64,000 bases of DNA, from NCBI GenBank assembly GCA_020091685.1, contig CM034595.1, positions 24,909,564-24,973,563 on the forward strand. Reading direction: 5' to 3'. The position numbers and the translations under genes were made by a program. Shown here piece after piece: positions 34,781 through 48,400 of this stretch. A model generated the notes under the pieces. That model saw only the letters and a list, made by a program, of their open reading frames with translations. It was not told the origin of the DNA and did no database searches. The first letter of the stretch is position 1; each line of letters starts with the position of its first letter. The stretch is from Lutjanus erythropterus. Lineage: Eukaryota > Chordata > Actinopteri > Lutjaniformes > Lutjanidae.

Positions 34781-35875
34781 AATTTGGACGCAGTGTAAAA
34801 TGTAAAGGAACACAGAATACAATGATTTGCAAAGCCCCAGTTGAATATGTTACAAAGACAAGATATGTTATTGTTATTATTGTTATTGTTACTGATTAAC
34901 TTTATTACATTCTGAATTTGATGCCTGCAATACATTTAAAAAAATGTTGTGACAGGAGCAACAATGGACTGGGAAAGTGGTGGAATAACCAACAAGCACC
35001 TGTTTGGAACATTATACAGGTAAACAGGTTCATTGATAACAAGTGATTACATATTAAAGGCGCATCCTCCAAAGGCTCAGTTGTTCACAGGCAAGAGTTG
35101 GGTGAGGTTCAGCTCTTTGTGGAAAAGTGTGTGGGCAAGTACTCTAGCATTTTAACAGCAATGTTAAGAACAACTGCAAAGATTTTTTAGAGATTTTACC
35201 ATCTAAAATGTTGCTGACTCCTCAGGTGGCACTGTCACTGCATCTACAAATGCAAGTTAAGATTCTACCATGCAAAACAAAACCCATACAGTATATCAAC
35301 AACATCCAGAAATGCAGCAGACTTCTCTGTGCCTGAGCTCATCTGACATGGACTGACGCAAAGTGGAAAAGTATGCTGTAGTTTGCTGTGTTAGTGCCCG
35401 TGGCATCATGGGTAACTGTCACATCTGTGAAGGCCCCATTAAGGCTGAAAGGTACATGAAGGACTTGGAGCAACATATATATGCTGCCATCTAGATGACA
35501 TTTTTCAGAGAGTAACTATTTGCTATTGGTAGTTACTATTTCAGCAAGACAATGCCAAGATACATTCTGCATGTGTTACAACAATGTGGCTTCATAACAG
35601 AAGAGTTCAGGTACTGCCTGCAGTCCACACCTGTCCTCCACTGAAAATGTGTGGTGCATTAGAAAGCGTAAAATATGACAACAGAGACACCGGACTACTG
35701 AGTTGACTGTTGTTGGAAAGAATTTCATTCATTTCATGTTAGTCATTCTGAACATTTAAATGTTTTAAATAATTTGTATTTAATTAAAATTAGATTAAAA
35801 AGTTTTGCACATCAGTTCTTTCTGTTTTTATCTACATTTCACACGATGTCCCAGAATTTTTGGAATTGGATTGTA
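34781..35875 (+). mobile_element. Decayed Tc1/mariner-like transposon
   Basis: The left end (GTGTAAAATGTAAA near 34793) and the right end (ACATTTCACACGATGTCCCA near 35834) are inverted relatives. The body keeps the wording of a known fish transposase, such as TTTCAGCAAGACAATGCCAA, TGAAAATGTGTGGTGCATTA and GAAAGCGTAAAATATGACAA. Stops and frameshifts are frequent, so it is dead. Superfamily placement is from memory of this repeat. Confidence 0.65.
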
Positions 35876-35894
35876 TTGTCTGCTCTAAAACCAA

Positions 35895-36080
35895 GAAATA
35901 CACCACCAGAAAATATAATTTAAACTTCTTGTGAGCTACATCATGATGAGTTGATTGAATGTACTGTACAGAGTTCAATCAACTCATTAAATTAGCTTTC
36001 TAAAGAAACATAATCAGCATGTTAGCAAACTTCCGAGCATGCATTGTTTGAGAGTTAAAACTCTTCTGAAACTCTCCTTT
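35895..36080 (-). repeat. Second dispersed repeat family, copy 1 (inverted)
   Basis: Read on the minus strand it contains TTTTAACTCTCAAACAATGC, ATGAGTTGATTGAACTCTGT and ACAGTACATTCA. The same blocks occur in order at 54134-54338 and 54857-55080. It directly follows the transposon ending at 35875. Confidence 0.65.
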
Positions 36081-37556
36081 TTTACAGTTTGAAAACAGTA
36101 CAAACATGAGTAAAGTCTGTGAAGTAGCTCCAACAGGAGCAGCTGCAGTTGGAAGTTCGGTATTTGTGCGAAATGAAGAATGGACTCCTCAAACTGGGAA
36201 AATGTAAAAGTAAATCAAACAGTTGTTGGTTGAACTTATGATCTCTGAAGTATAACTGAATTAACATCATACTTATTTGACTAGAAACAGTTATTTGTTT
36301 AGAATAATTATGGCATTAAGGCAGCCCAGACACTACTTTTTTTTTTATTAAAACAATAGAGGTTATATTTACAGTGCAGACACAGCAGCAGAGATTCAAA
36401 GTTGAACAGACGTTTAATGCTCAGGAAACAGATTTTTCCTTTTAAAGCAAATGCACATTTTAGAGTGAGGAGCAAAAGGAATGTCTGCTGCTGGGTGTAC
36501 TACAATAGTTGGCATGTCCATGGGATATTTTGCCTGTTGGATGAGTGGATGGATGAGTAAATCAACATCAGACATAGAGCTTGGCTGTGTAGATGGATAT
36601 ATGGAGTGCAGTAGGAGACCATAGCACCAGTGTGTTAAATATTCTCAGTGCACTACAGTAGCTGTGATTTGTGGGCAAGTTAACAGTAATGACAGTTTAG
36701 TGTTGAGTAGATGAGCCTGTTTTCTATCTGTCACCACATTCTCCTCAAACATCACTCATGTTTGGTTTAGCAGGAGCCGTGCCAACATTTTACACCTGTG
36801 GTTGTAAGGATGACTTTCTGTCAGGGTGCCTTCTGAATCCGTTCCTATGGAAAGTGCAAGGCTTTGCTATTTCAGAAAGCACTCTCACACATACAGTGAC
36901 TTGTGGGTAGCTGATTTGGATTTCTTTTCATGCACATTCCCATGTCAGTGTGTGAGTTTATGTGAGTTTGCGTGCATGAGCAGCAGCCAGTAGGTTTTTT
37001 TATAAGGTGTGCTTCCTCCACCCGTTTCCCAAATCAGAGTCCCCTGCAACCAATCAAACGACACCACAGCACACCTCAGCCAGCCTTACACTGTGTCCAG
37101 CTATGACATGCTGGGCTCTGGTATGCTTTGGCCTGGTCGCCGTCTGGAGCCGGTCAAAAGTGGAAATAGATGAAGAGTGTGAGGAGGAGAAAGGAAATAA
37201 AGAGAGGGTGATAAGCTGAACCTTATGTATGCAGTAATCAAATGCAGGCTCCTTAAAAGCGCCACTAATGTAACTCTATTATTATTTATAGATGTGGAGG
37301 ATGTTTTTTATTTGCATATTTGAACAAAGAAGTCATGGATGAAAAGTGGCACATGCTCGCTTGTGTGTACCTGTGTGTGTATGTGTCTTTACAGTGAGCT
37401 GATCCTATGAAAAAAGAGGATGAGTCATGGATTTTTGACAGTTGATCACCCTGTAATGCCTGATGATCCTCTTGGGCGCCTCTCTTCACTCCCCTCTATC
37501 TCAGTCTCTCCTGCTCTACATATAATTCTTATGTCACTGGCTACATTTGTGCACGC

Positions 37557-38118
37557 TACACTGTATGACCAAAATACGTGAACACATCTATCCACCTACA
37601 TTTGTTATATTTTAAACAAAAGTATACTTCCAACTGTTTTTTGTTCAGGGAAGGCCCTTTCTTATTTCAGCATGCACAAAGCGAGGTTCATGCAGAAAAG
37701 GTTTTTTGAGTTTGCTATGGAAGAACTTGACTGGTCTGTACAGAAACCTGACCTCAACCCCATTCAACACTTCTATGAGCCAAGCCTTACTAACCAACAC
37801 CAACAAACCAGAAGATTGGAGGCTGGTACAGCAGCATATTAATTCTCAAGATTATGGAACCAGATGTTCAGCAATCACATATGGGTGTACTGTGGCGGTG
37901 ATGAAGGATAGGTACTCTGTAATATTGCATGCCCACCAAAATTATATGATGTAGTGTTATGACCTTCCAGGGCTTCACTGAACAAGCATCTAAAAAGCAG
38001 GATATACAAACAAACATGAGAAGAATGCAATTTATTAATTTATTAGATACACCTATTGGGGTCAGCAACCTTTACTATAGCCATTTTGGTGTCCACATAC
38101 TTTTATTTAAGTAGAGTA
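37557..38118 (+). mobile_element. Decayed DNA transposon with inverted ends
   Basis: The left end TACACTGTATGACCAAAATA then CGTGAACAC matches in inverse the right end GTGTCCACATACTTTT. Inside, GCACAAAGCGAGGTTCATGC and CCTGACCTCAACCCCATTCA are the wording of a fish Tc1/mariner-like transposase. The frame is broken, and the part around 37870-38085 may be a later insert. Confidence 0.65.
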
Positions 38119-39648
38119 TCTGAAAATAACATCCACATGAAGTCAAATTCCTTTATAAGTATAAGAGAATATTTCTCTCTTAAGGTTCTCACGTTCTCTG
38201 CCTCTCTCTCTTATTCTGTCAGTAGGCCTATCTTCCATCTTCCCATCGTCTCCCTCGGTCTATCTGGAGGTCACCGTCAGAGTCTGTAATCAGATTTATC
38301 ATTACATTCTTCGTCTTTACAAAGACTTCATTCAGCCTACCTCTGGTATACTGTAAGACCATTGTTTTGGACGATGATGCTCAGGGGTGACCAGTGAGGA
38401 TCACTTCAGGGATTCTCCTGTCATTGGATCTATAGATGTCTGAGCAATGTACATCAATAAATCCCTTTTTTGTGTAAGTGAATGAATCATCTTTTATAAA
38501 AGCAGAAGATGAAGTTAAAAGGAATCTTTCGTCGTTAGCTCACCCCTCCCTTTAGCCTGTGACTCAGCGTCTCCATGTCTTTCCGCTCCACTCCTCTCTG
38601 ATTTTATTTTCCCTAATGGAAGGATTCTCTGCCCAGACACGGAGGAGCTTTTGAAAGTTATTGGTTTCGACTGTCCTGCGTGGCTCAGCGGGCCAAGGTG
38701 CCAACCATATATTCTTGATTTGCAGGCTTCTTCCCATGACCTTTACTGAGAATACCTTCCCTTGTCTCTCATGTCTTTTCCGTGGCTTATTAACTCCACA
38801 TCTTGATGGAGACAGAACAGACTTTTAAGATAATCTAAGATAATATTTAAAGCCTAATTTCTGTATCTGAACATGTGCATTTATTTGAATGTCATGTGGT
38901 TTTGGTGACTCCTTTTTTCTGCTTTTTCTCCAGTAAATGTTCAAACTGTAATGATGTAAGTGTGGCAGTGTGTGTGCGTGTGTGTGTGTGGTATGCCCTC
39001 ATGTGTACTATTCTTGACCAATGTTTTACAAGAGGCCTCAAAGGTTTCTGGGTGGTCTAATTGCGTTTGCCAGAGGAGATTGGTGCTCTTTTCCACGGTG
39101 CGTGTCACTGTGTATCAGTTTGTGCAGGCTTGCAGGTGTGTGTGGGTGTAAATCAATATCCTGGACAGAGACAGTACAGTATGTGAGGGTGTTTAATGGC
39201 ACTTACCTGTCATCACACCGTCACATGCATGCTCTTTCTATGAATTTGTGTGTGTTTGTGTGTGTGCGTGCAGTAACAGACAATCACAGAGATACGGGGG
39301 CTTGTGCCTCTTTTTTTCCCCCCATCATGCTCTCCCGCTCAGGGCATTTTTCTACGAGCCCTCCCACTTTTTTACTATCTAACCCAGAATTCACTTGACC
39401 CACATGGCAATAATTGCTTCAACCAGATCACAAATCACCCATCGTGACTTTTGTGACATACTCTGAAGTATGCAGACAAGTACACACACTCCACTCCTCC
39501 CTGCACGTAAGTCATTTGTCAAACTGCAACCTGACTCAATCATGGCCCCTGGGCACCTAAACTAACCTGCTCTCACACAAGCGTAAATAGCATCAATGTT
39601 TGGTTTCTTTTCGGATAGATTTGGTTACCTATAGTAGATACCAATAGG

Positions 39649-39918
39649 CACACCCCCAGTTTGGAGAAGCATAAAATAGTACCGGCACAGAAGCGATGTA
39701 CTGCTGTGGACAGAGTCAGGAACAAACGGTATTTTACCCACTCATAAAGGTCCAACTAAGAAAATCAGTACCAGTTTAAGTGTGCTGCTGACCCTGTCCA
39801 CAGCAGTTCATTGCTTAGCTTCCGTGCCTGTGTTCCTCTCTGCTTTTCCTAACTGGGGGCGTGCTCACTATCAGTACATCATCATACAACCCTACTAACT
39901 AACTAACTATCCCTTTAA
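39649..39918. mobile_element. Fold-back MITE relative
   Basis: Two arms of about 75 bp (39649-39722 and 39785-39863) are diverged inverted copies. One reads CCCCCAGTTTGGAGAAGC and GTACTGCTGTGGACAGAGTC. The other reads GACCCTGTCCACAGCAGTTC and CCTAACTGGGGGCGTG. The right terminus ACTATCCCTTTA matches the element at 2169-2742. Confidence 0.65.
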
Positions 39919-41364
39919 AATGGTATCTGATTACCATTTAATTCTGATGCATGAGGTGCAGTAGTTATGTGTGGCCATTTTCATTCATCATACAGATGTT
40001 TTTTATTTTGTGGGTTTGCATGGGTGTTTCTACAGTATGTCTCTGTTTATTTCTTGACTTACAGCGAGTGTAGGAGTGAGGTTAAGATGTTGCCAAACTG
40101 TCTTCTGTTCTTTGTTACATTTTCTGCGAAACCAACAACCTGCAGGGGTAACGATGCAGTCAGGATGTCGGCAGCAGGGACGGTGTGCTCAGTTTGTTCT
40201 TGTTTTTCGGGCCTTCTCATGGCGCTACGTCTTTTCACAGGTTTGTCTATTCACCTTTTGGGTGAGTCACGTTAGTGTTTTATGAGCTGCATGTACAGTG
40301 TGAGTGTTTGATGATGGTATGTGTGAAGAGTTCCCAGAATGTGTGTTTTTAGTTTGGTATGTGAATGTGTGTATGTGTGTTTTTTACGGGGGTCCGGAGC
40401 GGGCCAGGCGTTTTGAAGGGGGCCAGACAGCTGCCTTTTACTGCCCCAGGGGGTAATAAACAGTGAGGGAGGGGTAGTTATTTACCCCTTTTATTAGGGA
40501 AGGAGGCAGAGGAGGGGACTTTATTGAGGTCACACTGTAACTACACACAGCTGCAGGGCAAGAAGAGAAATAAAGAAGAAATCGTTTGAAAAAAAAAGTT
40601 TTAACATCACCAAATTCCTCTCTCAGGAATCCCTCCCTATCTAGTTTTTACTTGTTGTATAACTGTACGTGTGTACGAGTGTGTGAACCCAGGGTCATCC
40701 ATCTTTCTCCCCAGCCCCTTTTTTTTTTTCAAGTCCAGGTCCCCTAACAGCCCACTCCTTGTTAAGCACATCTGCTGTCAATCAGCTGTACCCTGTAATC
40801 CAATTGGCATTTCCTGCCATTGGAGACACGCCCACTCTTTGACCGTTTGATGATTGGTCATGTAGTTCACTGTCCGACCCAAAGCGGTCCCAAGTCGACC
40901 TCTGTTTGTGTTATCTCCCTCCTTGGTTGCCATAACAACAGATGTTCCACAAATTAGGACGTTAAATGGAATAGACAAAGTCAATGCGACGTTGTGCTAA
41001 CCGCAACACTTCTGGGTAAACAGCTGGCAGATGATTTGAATCACAGCGATATGTAAAATCTGCCAATTTGTTTATTTCTGTTGTCATTTTCAGCTGTAAT
41101 GTTTAAAGATAAAACACAGTGACCTATCTGAAGTTTCTGCTGTGCTGATTGTATGTATTGTGTTGCTTTGATAAACCATCAGTCAGACTATCATCAAGCT
41201 GTCATTTTCTTTAGTCTGTGACCAAACAGATCGATTATGTCTCCTATATATTATAAGTAATTAATGTTGGTACACGTTGATACATAACATATATAAAATA
41301 ATGAAAAGAATGTTGTTTGAACACACTGTTTTTCTACATTAAACAACTGAGATATAACATGGTG

Positions 41365-41830
41365 ATTAGTGAGCTTTAGAGGTACTGGTTGTTGTTTATT
41401 GTTAGTCATTTCCAGTGAGCAGCAATCTCTGCAGCTGAAAAATGAAGCCAACTGTAGTTCCTTGGGTTTAGGATGACGTTTTGGTGTTTACGTCCATGTT
41501 TCATACATGTCTGTGGTCCCAGCCAACAAATAAGATGAGACATGACTCCTGTAAAATGGTAAATTGTTGTTTTCACACGCAGGTTTTTGTACATTACACA
41601 AACAAAATAAAACATTAGTTAATTAGAAGTGCTAATTGTTGCTTTTGTACACGTCTGGGTTAGCTGTTTCCTCCTGTTGACAGCCTTTGTCAAGAGCTAA
41701 GCTAGCCGGCTGCTTCCTCCAGCTTCAGAATTACCGTACAGACGTCGGAGTGGTGTCAGGATTGTCATCTAACTCTGGTCAAGAAAGAAATCCCCCAAAT
41801 TTCCAAAATGTTGAGCTATTCCTTTAAGTC
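41365..41830 (+). mobile_element. MITE-like repeat
   Basis: It starts GAGCTTTAGAGGTACTGGTT and ends AAATGTTGAGCTATTCCTTT. Internal GCTAAGCTAGCCGGCTGCTT wording is typical of a common fish element. The reverse-oriented fragment at 5411-5610 belongs to the same type. Confidence 0.5.
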
Positions 41831-42365
41831 ATGCAGCCTTTAAAGACTTTCCAGAGAAATATGAGCCAAATTTAACCAACTGGCAAATGAAATGGAAATA
41901 AAACAGCAGCAGAGTCTAATAGTGGCATTCCCACAGCTGGCTCGCTGCATGTTGCTTCACATGCCAGGGAAAGTTGCAGGATGAGCATATTCGCATGAGA
42001 TGTGTGACAAAAGCGGGCAGACAGAGAAAAAATTGAAACATTTTCTGCCCTCAAGCATAGTCAGGGAGGAGTAACGAGGGCATGTGGCAGGGAGGTGATT
42101 GACAGAGGGAGAATGGCGGGTGGGATGGGAAGACAAAAAACTGCGAGGGAGCGAGAGAGACTTGAAGGGAGGGGACAGACAAGTTATTCTAGTTGCAGAC
42201 AGCTGACAGAAAGCTTAAAATAAGATGGAGCCATCTAATGTGCACATATTCTGCAGCTACACTCACAAACCATAAAACATACACACTGTTAAATGCTTTT
42301 ATACCCCTAATGGTTTTCAGTACAGGAGAGCCAAGAATCCACGTCAAGCTGAGTTAATATCATGC

Positions 42366-42371
42366 TTTATT
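42366..42371 (-). terminator. crabp2: Candidate crabp2 polyadenylation signal
   Basis: The minus strand carries AATAAA here, in the context AACAATAAAGCATG, about 610 bases after the crabp2 stop codon. It is the only canonical hexamer I saw between the stop and this point. It predicts a 3' untranslated region of about 630 nt. Confidence 0.45.
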
Positions 42372-42623
42372 GTTTTTCCATAGAAAGTGTTGTTTCTTAG
42401 GATCACATTTCATATAAAAGAGACACAAAGTAAAAACTTTAGCCGTACTGTATCGGACTCCTAGTGTAGGAATAAATATAAAATGTCGTCGTGAGATAGA
42501 AAAGGTTGAAGTTGTGGGGCTGGGCTAAAGGGACACATCAAAACTGACCTGAAACTGGAAGAGCTCATAGATTGGTTTACACATCTACAAATATAGTCTA
42601 GCACCTCTTCTGCTGCCACAGAA

Positions 42624-42624
42624 A

Positions 42625-42689
<65 letters not shown>

Positions 42690-42690
42690 A
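42624..42690. repeat. Compound (CT)n(CA)n microsatellite
   Basis: A CT run with one TTT interruption passes into (CA)n. If the AATAAA at 42366 is used, it lies in the crabp2 3' untranslated region, where the transcript would read (TG)n(AG)n. Confidence 0.95.
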
Positions 42691-42981
42691 ATGCCAAATA
42701 AATGAGCTGTCACTCAGCAAATACAACATACATGTTTAAACCCAGCTGGTCGCGTTTGATGGAGCTGGAGAGACGGACAGACAACTCAGGAGCTAAGAAG
42801 ATATGTGACAAACTAGAAACAATTACCACAAGTATTACATAGTGAAGCTAGCACAGATATTGGAATAAAACTATAGACTGCTGTCTCCCAGCGCTGCCTT
42901 AACAAAGGGGAGTAGTGATGCAAGTGGTGATGCAGGAGTGGGGGGGGGGCTGGAAGGACGAAAAGTGAGAAGTGCTCTTGT

Positions 42982-43032
42982 TCATTGTCGTTCGTAGACT
43001 CTGGTGCAAACCACGTCATCTGCTTTCATGGT
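42982..43032 (-). CDS. crabp2: crabp2 exon 4 (C-terminus)
   Basis: After the acceptor TTTCAG it reads [16 protein letters not shown] and stops at TGA (42982-42984). The Arg-x-Tyr pair that clamps the retinoid carboxylate is intact. The C-terminus ERQ differs from the usual VRE. Confidence 0.95.
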   Translation of the reverse strand, partial: TMKADDVVCTRVYERQ

Positions 43033-45323
43033 CTGAAAAAGAAAGGAGAACATAGAACAATATAAAATGCTCTGCAAGAAGCAATAAAATTGTGTTGTTC
43101 ATCTTGTTAAAATGGCTTTCGTACAGATCTACATCTTGCCTTAATTTAGTATTCGCTGACTGAAGAATATGCAAATAGTTAGAGTTTCTGTTAGAAAAGA
43201 CTGCCTGATGGCGAGGTAAAGCAGTGAAAATATTCTAAATACTGCATATACTTAAACTGACGTTATGATTTTTGTTTTATTTAGGTGGCTAAAATATGTT
43301 TTGCAGCAGACCCTGTCCACAGCAGTACACTGCTTAGCTTCCTACACCAGGACTCCTGCTGGTTCTCTTAACTACAGGTGTGCCAGCCACCATCTCCTGT
43401 AGGTAATACACTGACTATGAATGAGTATTTCATACAATCCCATTTCCAAAAATCAGATCAATCCCTTTCACACCAACATACTCTCACTGTACCAAATGTA
43501 ATGTTTGAACAAACAAACAAAAAGTTGTTTAAGCAAACACACAGTTTAATCACTGGCTTTAAAAAAAACAGTTGTGGGTTTGGTGCTTAAGAGCACATCA
43601 GGAGTCTTGGATTTGAACTTACTGCCAACAATCAAGCAACCACTGACTCATCCATGCTTTCCATTTACAGTTTGTTCAACTGAAAGAGTTTACCCCCGAG
43701 GGGACCATGGAGGATGCTTGTGTCATCTCTGGTTGGCCTGGTTTACTGGTAGACTTGTGTGAAATAATTATTGGGAATACTTTTCTTAATTTGTTTTGAG
43801 GCAACCCGAAACGCGGGCTGGGTAGGTTTCTGTCACATTATCATACACAGAGGTTCAGGCAGCCAGCAGCAGAACAAAACTGTGCAACGTGGCAAAGAAT
43901 ATTAGAATATCATATTTAACCTAGAGCTGTCTAGTGGTTCTTTTGTCAGCTTTTACTGCACAAATTACTAACATCATAATCATTTGTTTGCCCTGTTTTG
44001 TTTTGATCTTTTTTGTAGACTCACTTTCATTACTTCACGTTTAGGCCCGTACTTGCATTTGCACTTGCTCTTTCATTTTCTGCCAGGAGAATAATTGGAT
44101 TGGGATTATGGTACTCTGAGCACTGCTATATCATTTACAATCTAAAGGTAACACTTTAGATCATAGGATGCAAATTACAGAGCTTGTTGTACAAATGGGG
44201 CACCTGTAAAATACCCACCTGTGGGTCCCGACCCAGTGTCTTTGAATAATAGCTAGCAATTGCTTGCATTAGCTTTAAGATGTAATTAGCTAGCCAAATA
44301 TTGACATAGATTAGCCAGCTTGTTAGTCAGCATTTTGCTAACATGAGCTAACTTCAGTTTACTTAAGATAATTTAAGACTGACTATTTGCTGCTTTTGCA
44401 CATCCTCCAGCAACATCTTTTAACCATCTTCAAAATTTGATTTTCTTTTTAACATACACAAGTCTAGCATATAGCATATCTAAGTACAGGAAAAGAAAAA
44501 TTTGATCGAGTTTCCACTGGTACCAACCTTGCTCAACTATTGTTGGAGCACAGAGCAGAAAGGCACAGGACATAGGGACATAGGGTAATCTACAGTAAAG
44601 CTCTACACTTGTTGGTTCTAAATCTAAACTCTGGCTTGGTGGATAGTTTGTGTACTTTACCAGGATCAGTTTGCCGTCATTGGTGAGCTCTCGGGTCCAA
44701 GATGTCTTTGGCCCTTCTCCTTTCAGCAGAGTCTGCTCACAGCTGATCTTAGTGTCAGTTTCCCAACGTGGAAAACTCTGAGGACAGAGAGAGAGAGATG
44801 AAAAAAGAGGAGAAAATCATTAGACACGTCATGTTAATTGTTGGATGTAAATCAGTGGATGCACAGATGTATACAACACCATTCAGAAGGAACAGTAGAT
44901 AATCAGAGTGGCTAATGGAGAGAGAAAACAAGGGGGGTGGAGCAGGGCGATCGCTGAGAGGTGATAACTTGTGATGCGCTCATCGTTACAAGAGCAAAGC
45001 GCTGGCTGGTTGCATGTGTTTGCTTTGGAGACGGCCAAACAGAGGCCGTCTATGGGAAAGCGGGGAAAGCAACAGGGAGAATTAGGGAGGGACGGAGGGC
45101 AGGAAAGGGCAAGAGGGGGGAACAGAGGAGAGACGGAAAGTTGAAAGGGGTCGTAAAGAGTGTGAGGGAGCGTAGTGTAGCATGATAGGTCTTCAGAGAC
45201 CAAGGGAGTGGTAAAGATATGCTATCAGTCCAAATATGATGAAAAGCCAAATTAAACAGATTGATGTAATGTGGGCAGCTCCCTCCCCATACACCCATTT
45301 ATTTTGTGTGTGCGTGTGTTTGC

Positions 45324-45405
<82 letters not shown>

Positions 45406-48400
45406 ATGCAAAGAAAGTAGAGAGCATTTAGGAGAGTGTATGTGTCTGTATATCTTTACCGTGCAGGGACGTCCATCCACCGTGGCCTCATTGAATTCCT
45501 GCCCCACAGTGAAGGTGATGTGGGTGGTGCGGACTGGGGTTGAGGTTCTGATGGACAGCGTCTCTCCGTCCTGTGTGATGTCCACCTGTGGCTTGGAGGC
45601 TGCCTTCACCGCAACCATACGGAGCATCATGTTCACACCTAAAAAACACACATACGTTAGACAAGTAGATAATAACAAAACCAATCACAACTGCCCTTGT
45701 TTGCAGTTCGAGGTGTCCTGTCAATAGTTTTACAGACATCTCTTTTATGATGGTGCTGGACTACACCAATCCTTTAGCCAAAGGGAGATAACATTAAAAT
45801 TCGCAACCCGGTAATATGAGCGCAGGTTTGGAAGGGGGAGCCCACCCAGGTCATGAATTCTCTCCTTCTGTGGGCTGTTTTATATAAATGAAGAGATCAT
45901 TTGGTTGAACACCTTAACAAAGACTGTGGTATAAATGTAGGTATCACTTCAAACAAATATTGGGCACAATAGTCATTCAGTCTACAGTTTCTTCTCCCAA
46001 TAAGAGATAATTGTAAAACAGACAATGGTTTGATATCTGTTTTACACTGTTCTAGAAGAGTGGTGAAAATGCCTTTAAATAAACTGTTGTAGGATTTGGT
46101 CACTACCCCTAAGTATGTAAAGGAGTCAGGTGAAAGTTTAAATGGCAGATTGGGATATTCTTCCTCATTCTTGCTAATGGGAAAGTATTCACTTTTGTTC
46201 AGATTAAGTTCGTACTCTGTATTTTTCCAAAATTGTTCCAAAATGCTAAGAACTTCGGGTATGGTTAAAATGGGGTTTGTGACATATAATAATAAATCAT
46301 CCGCATAAAGTGAGACGGTGTGAGTTAGGTCGCCGGACGCAATACCTTGTATGCTTTTGTTACATCTAAGAGCTATGGATAGTAGCTCTATAGCAAGGAC
46401 AAAAAGTAATGGACTAATTGAATCTCACTGTTTAGTACCTCTATGAAGGGGGAAATAATCAGAGGAAATAGTATTAATATAAATGGAGGCAGTTGGATCA
46501 GTGTATATCAGCTTAATTTAAAAATTAAATTAAAATAATTAAAATTGGGAACATATCTGAACCTATTGAGCATAAGGAACGCAGGGGAGATTTTTGCTGC
46601 AATACTGCAAGTGGCCACTGGGAAAAATTGGACGCAAGGCTGGGTAGCAATGCCCTGTCAAGGCTGTAATATACCTCTGTGGGTCTCTCTTACATTACAA
46701 CAACAACCAAAGATGTAGTTTTATGACCAGACATCAGTTGTTGTCTTCATTTTTAAACAACCAACATTACAGATGAAAATCTCTATCATGTGACTCAGGC
46801 AGAAATCATGTTCATGGACGAGGCGTGTTTTCAGAAGTTATAGCAGCTATAGTCACCAGTAGAAAATACACCTTTTCCTTAAATAAATTACGTATTTTGT
46901 CTTTGAATATTGTTGGAAACATTTGGGATAATATAAGTTGTTGTGTAACTCGCTGTTGGTTTATGGCACACAGCCCAAAGGAGAAAGACATTAAACCTGT
47001 TTTTTGTGTGTCTGAGTGGTGTGGTGTTGCTGCTTGTTCAGAGTTCTCCTGCACACTTGCACACTCATTGTAAAAGGAGCAGCGTAGCATCGCACAGCTC
47101 TGTCCAATAATGATGACAGAGGAAACAATGAGGTCATATGACAAAGCATGTCCAGCACATCTGCATTCCCCCCACACTTAATCATCTTTGAGCACGCACA
47201 CACGGACTCACACACAGACTTATATGGTGATTTGTACTATGCTCCTCTCCTCGACAGAGAGGTAGAACATTCGTATTTGCATAGTGTGTTGCCAACAGTA
47301 AAACTGATGATACAGCGTGGGAAAAGAGAGATGCAGACCGGTGTGGAGGGTGGGAGGGGAGAGGAGGCGGGGGGGGGTCAGACAGATGAGGGGGCAGTGG
47401 TCTGTGTGTGGTGTGTGAAGATCTCTGTCCAAGTGTGAGGGGAAGTGTGTGTACGTCGTCCAGTGTATATCTCACGTCGAGTTGGGTTTCGCACTTCTCA
47501 CCTCTCGCACATTCCCACCTGTCACCAAGGGTAAATATATACACACTCTGAAATGCACAGTCATTCAGCATGCAGCAGGATGTCCAGGCTGTGCACTGTA
47601 TGCGCTGTATGCACTGTATGCACTGTATGCACTGCACACACAGCTTGGTATGTATGAATGTGTATTGTCATCATCTCTGTGTGTGCAGATGGATTTGCTG
47701 CATTGTGTTAAACTCAGTGTGAAGACATGACTAATCAGCACTCCTGGCAGCAGCAACTTTCTTTCCTTTTGTTTTATTCTCTTGTTTTGGACTTAACATT
47801 ATACCTGAGGCACTTTTATTTTCATATATTTGGCAGTTTCACAGGCATGGAGTCAGGTGGAAAGTAACCAAATGTACCCAAGTACTGTACGTAAGCGTGG
47901 TTTCTGCTGTACTCCTATTTTTTATGCTACGTTATACTAACAATTTGCTATATTTCAAGGGGAAATGTTGTATTTTGCTGCACTACAATTACAAAGCACA
48001 TCTTACAAAAATATTTAATCTTAACAAATAAAACTATTCAACAGTACATAAATAAGTTAAAATCAGCCCTACCTTGGCAAGCTGAAATAATAAAATGCTG
48101 CTTACATTACCATGCATTATAGTATAGCCTAGTTATATAATATTTGTAATAATTTAATTTCATTACATTCTGCTTGCACTTATTAATACATAAGTACATT
48201 TTGCTGACTATACTTATGTGCTTTTACTGTAGAGGCAAACTGTGCAGGATTTTCCCAAGAAACAATGCACAGACTCATACAAAAATAATCCCTCTCAATC
48301 ATCACCCACGACCCACCAGAGGTGTGTGGCGGTGCCTGCATCCACAGACACCCTGCCGTCCTAAAGGAGTATGTCTATACTGTAGCATTGCAACCTTTAG

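Larger units (their letters stand above)
27501..42350. other. Intergenic interval between itga10 and crabp2
   Basis: About 15 kb with no supportable exon on either strand. All open frames are short, unspliced and unlike known proteins, apart from transposase traces. It holds nested hAT MITEs, transposase fragments, a SINE, a MITE-like repeat at 31896-32110, a hairpin at 32927-32964, a 14-bp duplication at 33608-33635 and further MITE copies. The region 36300-37550 shows nothing recognisable. Confidence 0.6.

Noticed and set aside
37007..37219. Small secreted protein with a hydrophobic stretch
   Set aside because: The hydrophobic segment is internal, there is no conserved continuation and no splice context, and the frame is only 70 codons.
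45193..45684. 163-codon minus-strand frame as a separate protein
   Set aside because: Its middle is crabp2 exon 2. The flanks are intron and (AC)n read-through beyond clear AG and GT splice sites.
45897..46241. 114-codon frame as a host gene
   Set aside because: It continues in frame upstream through a YADD box and an in-frame stop, so it is part of a LINE reverse transcriptase.
47592..47636. CRISPR-like array
   Set aside because: The units are 9 bp, contiguous and without spacers, and the window is vertebrate DNA.
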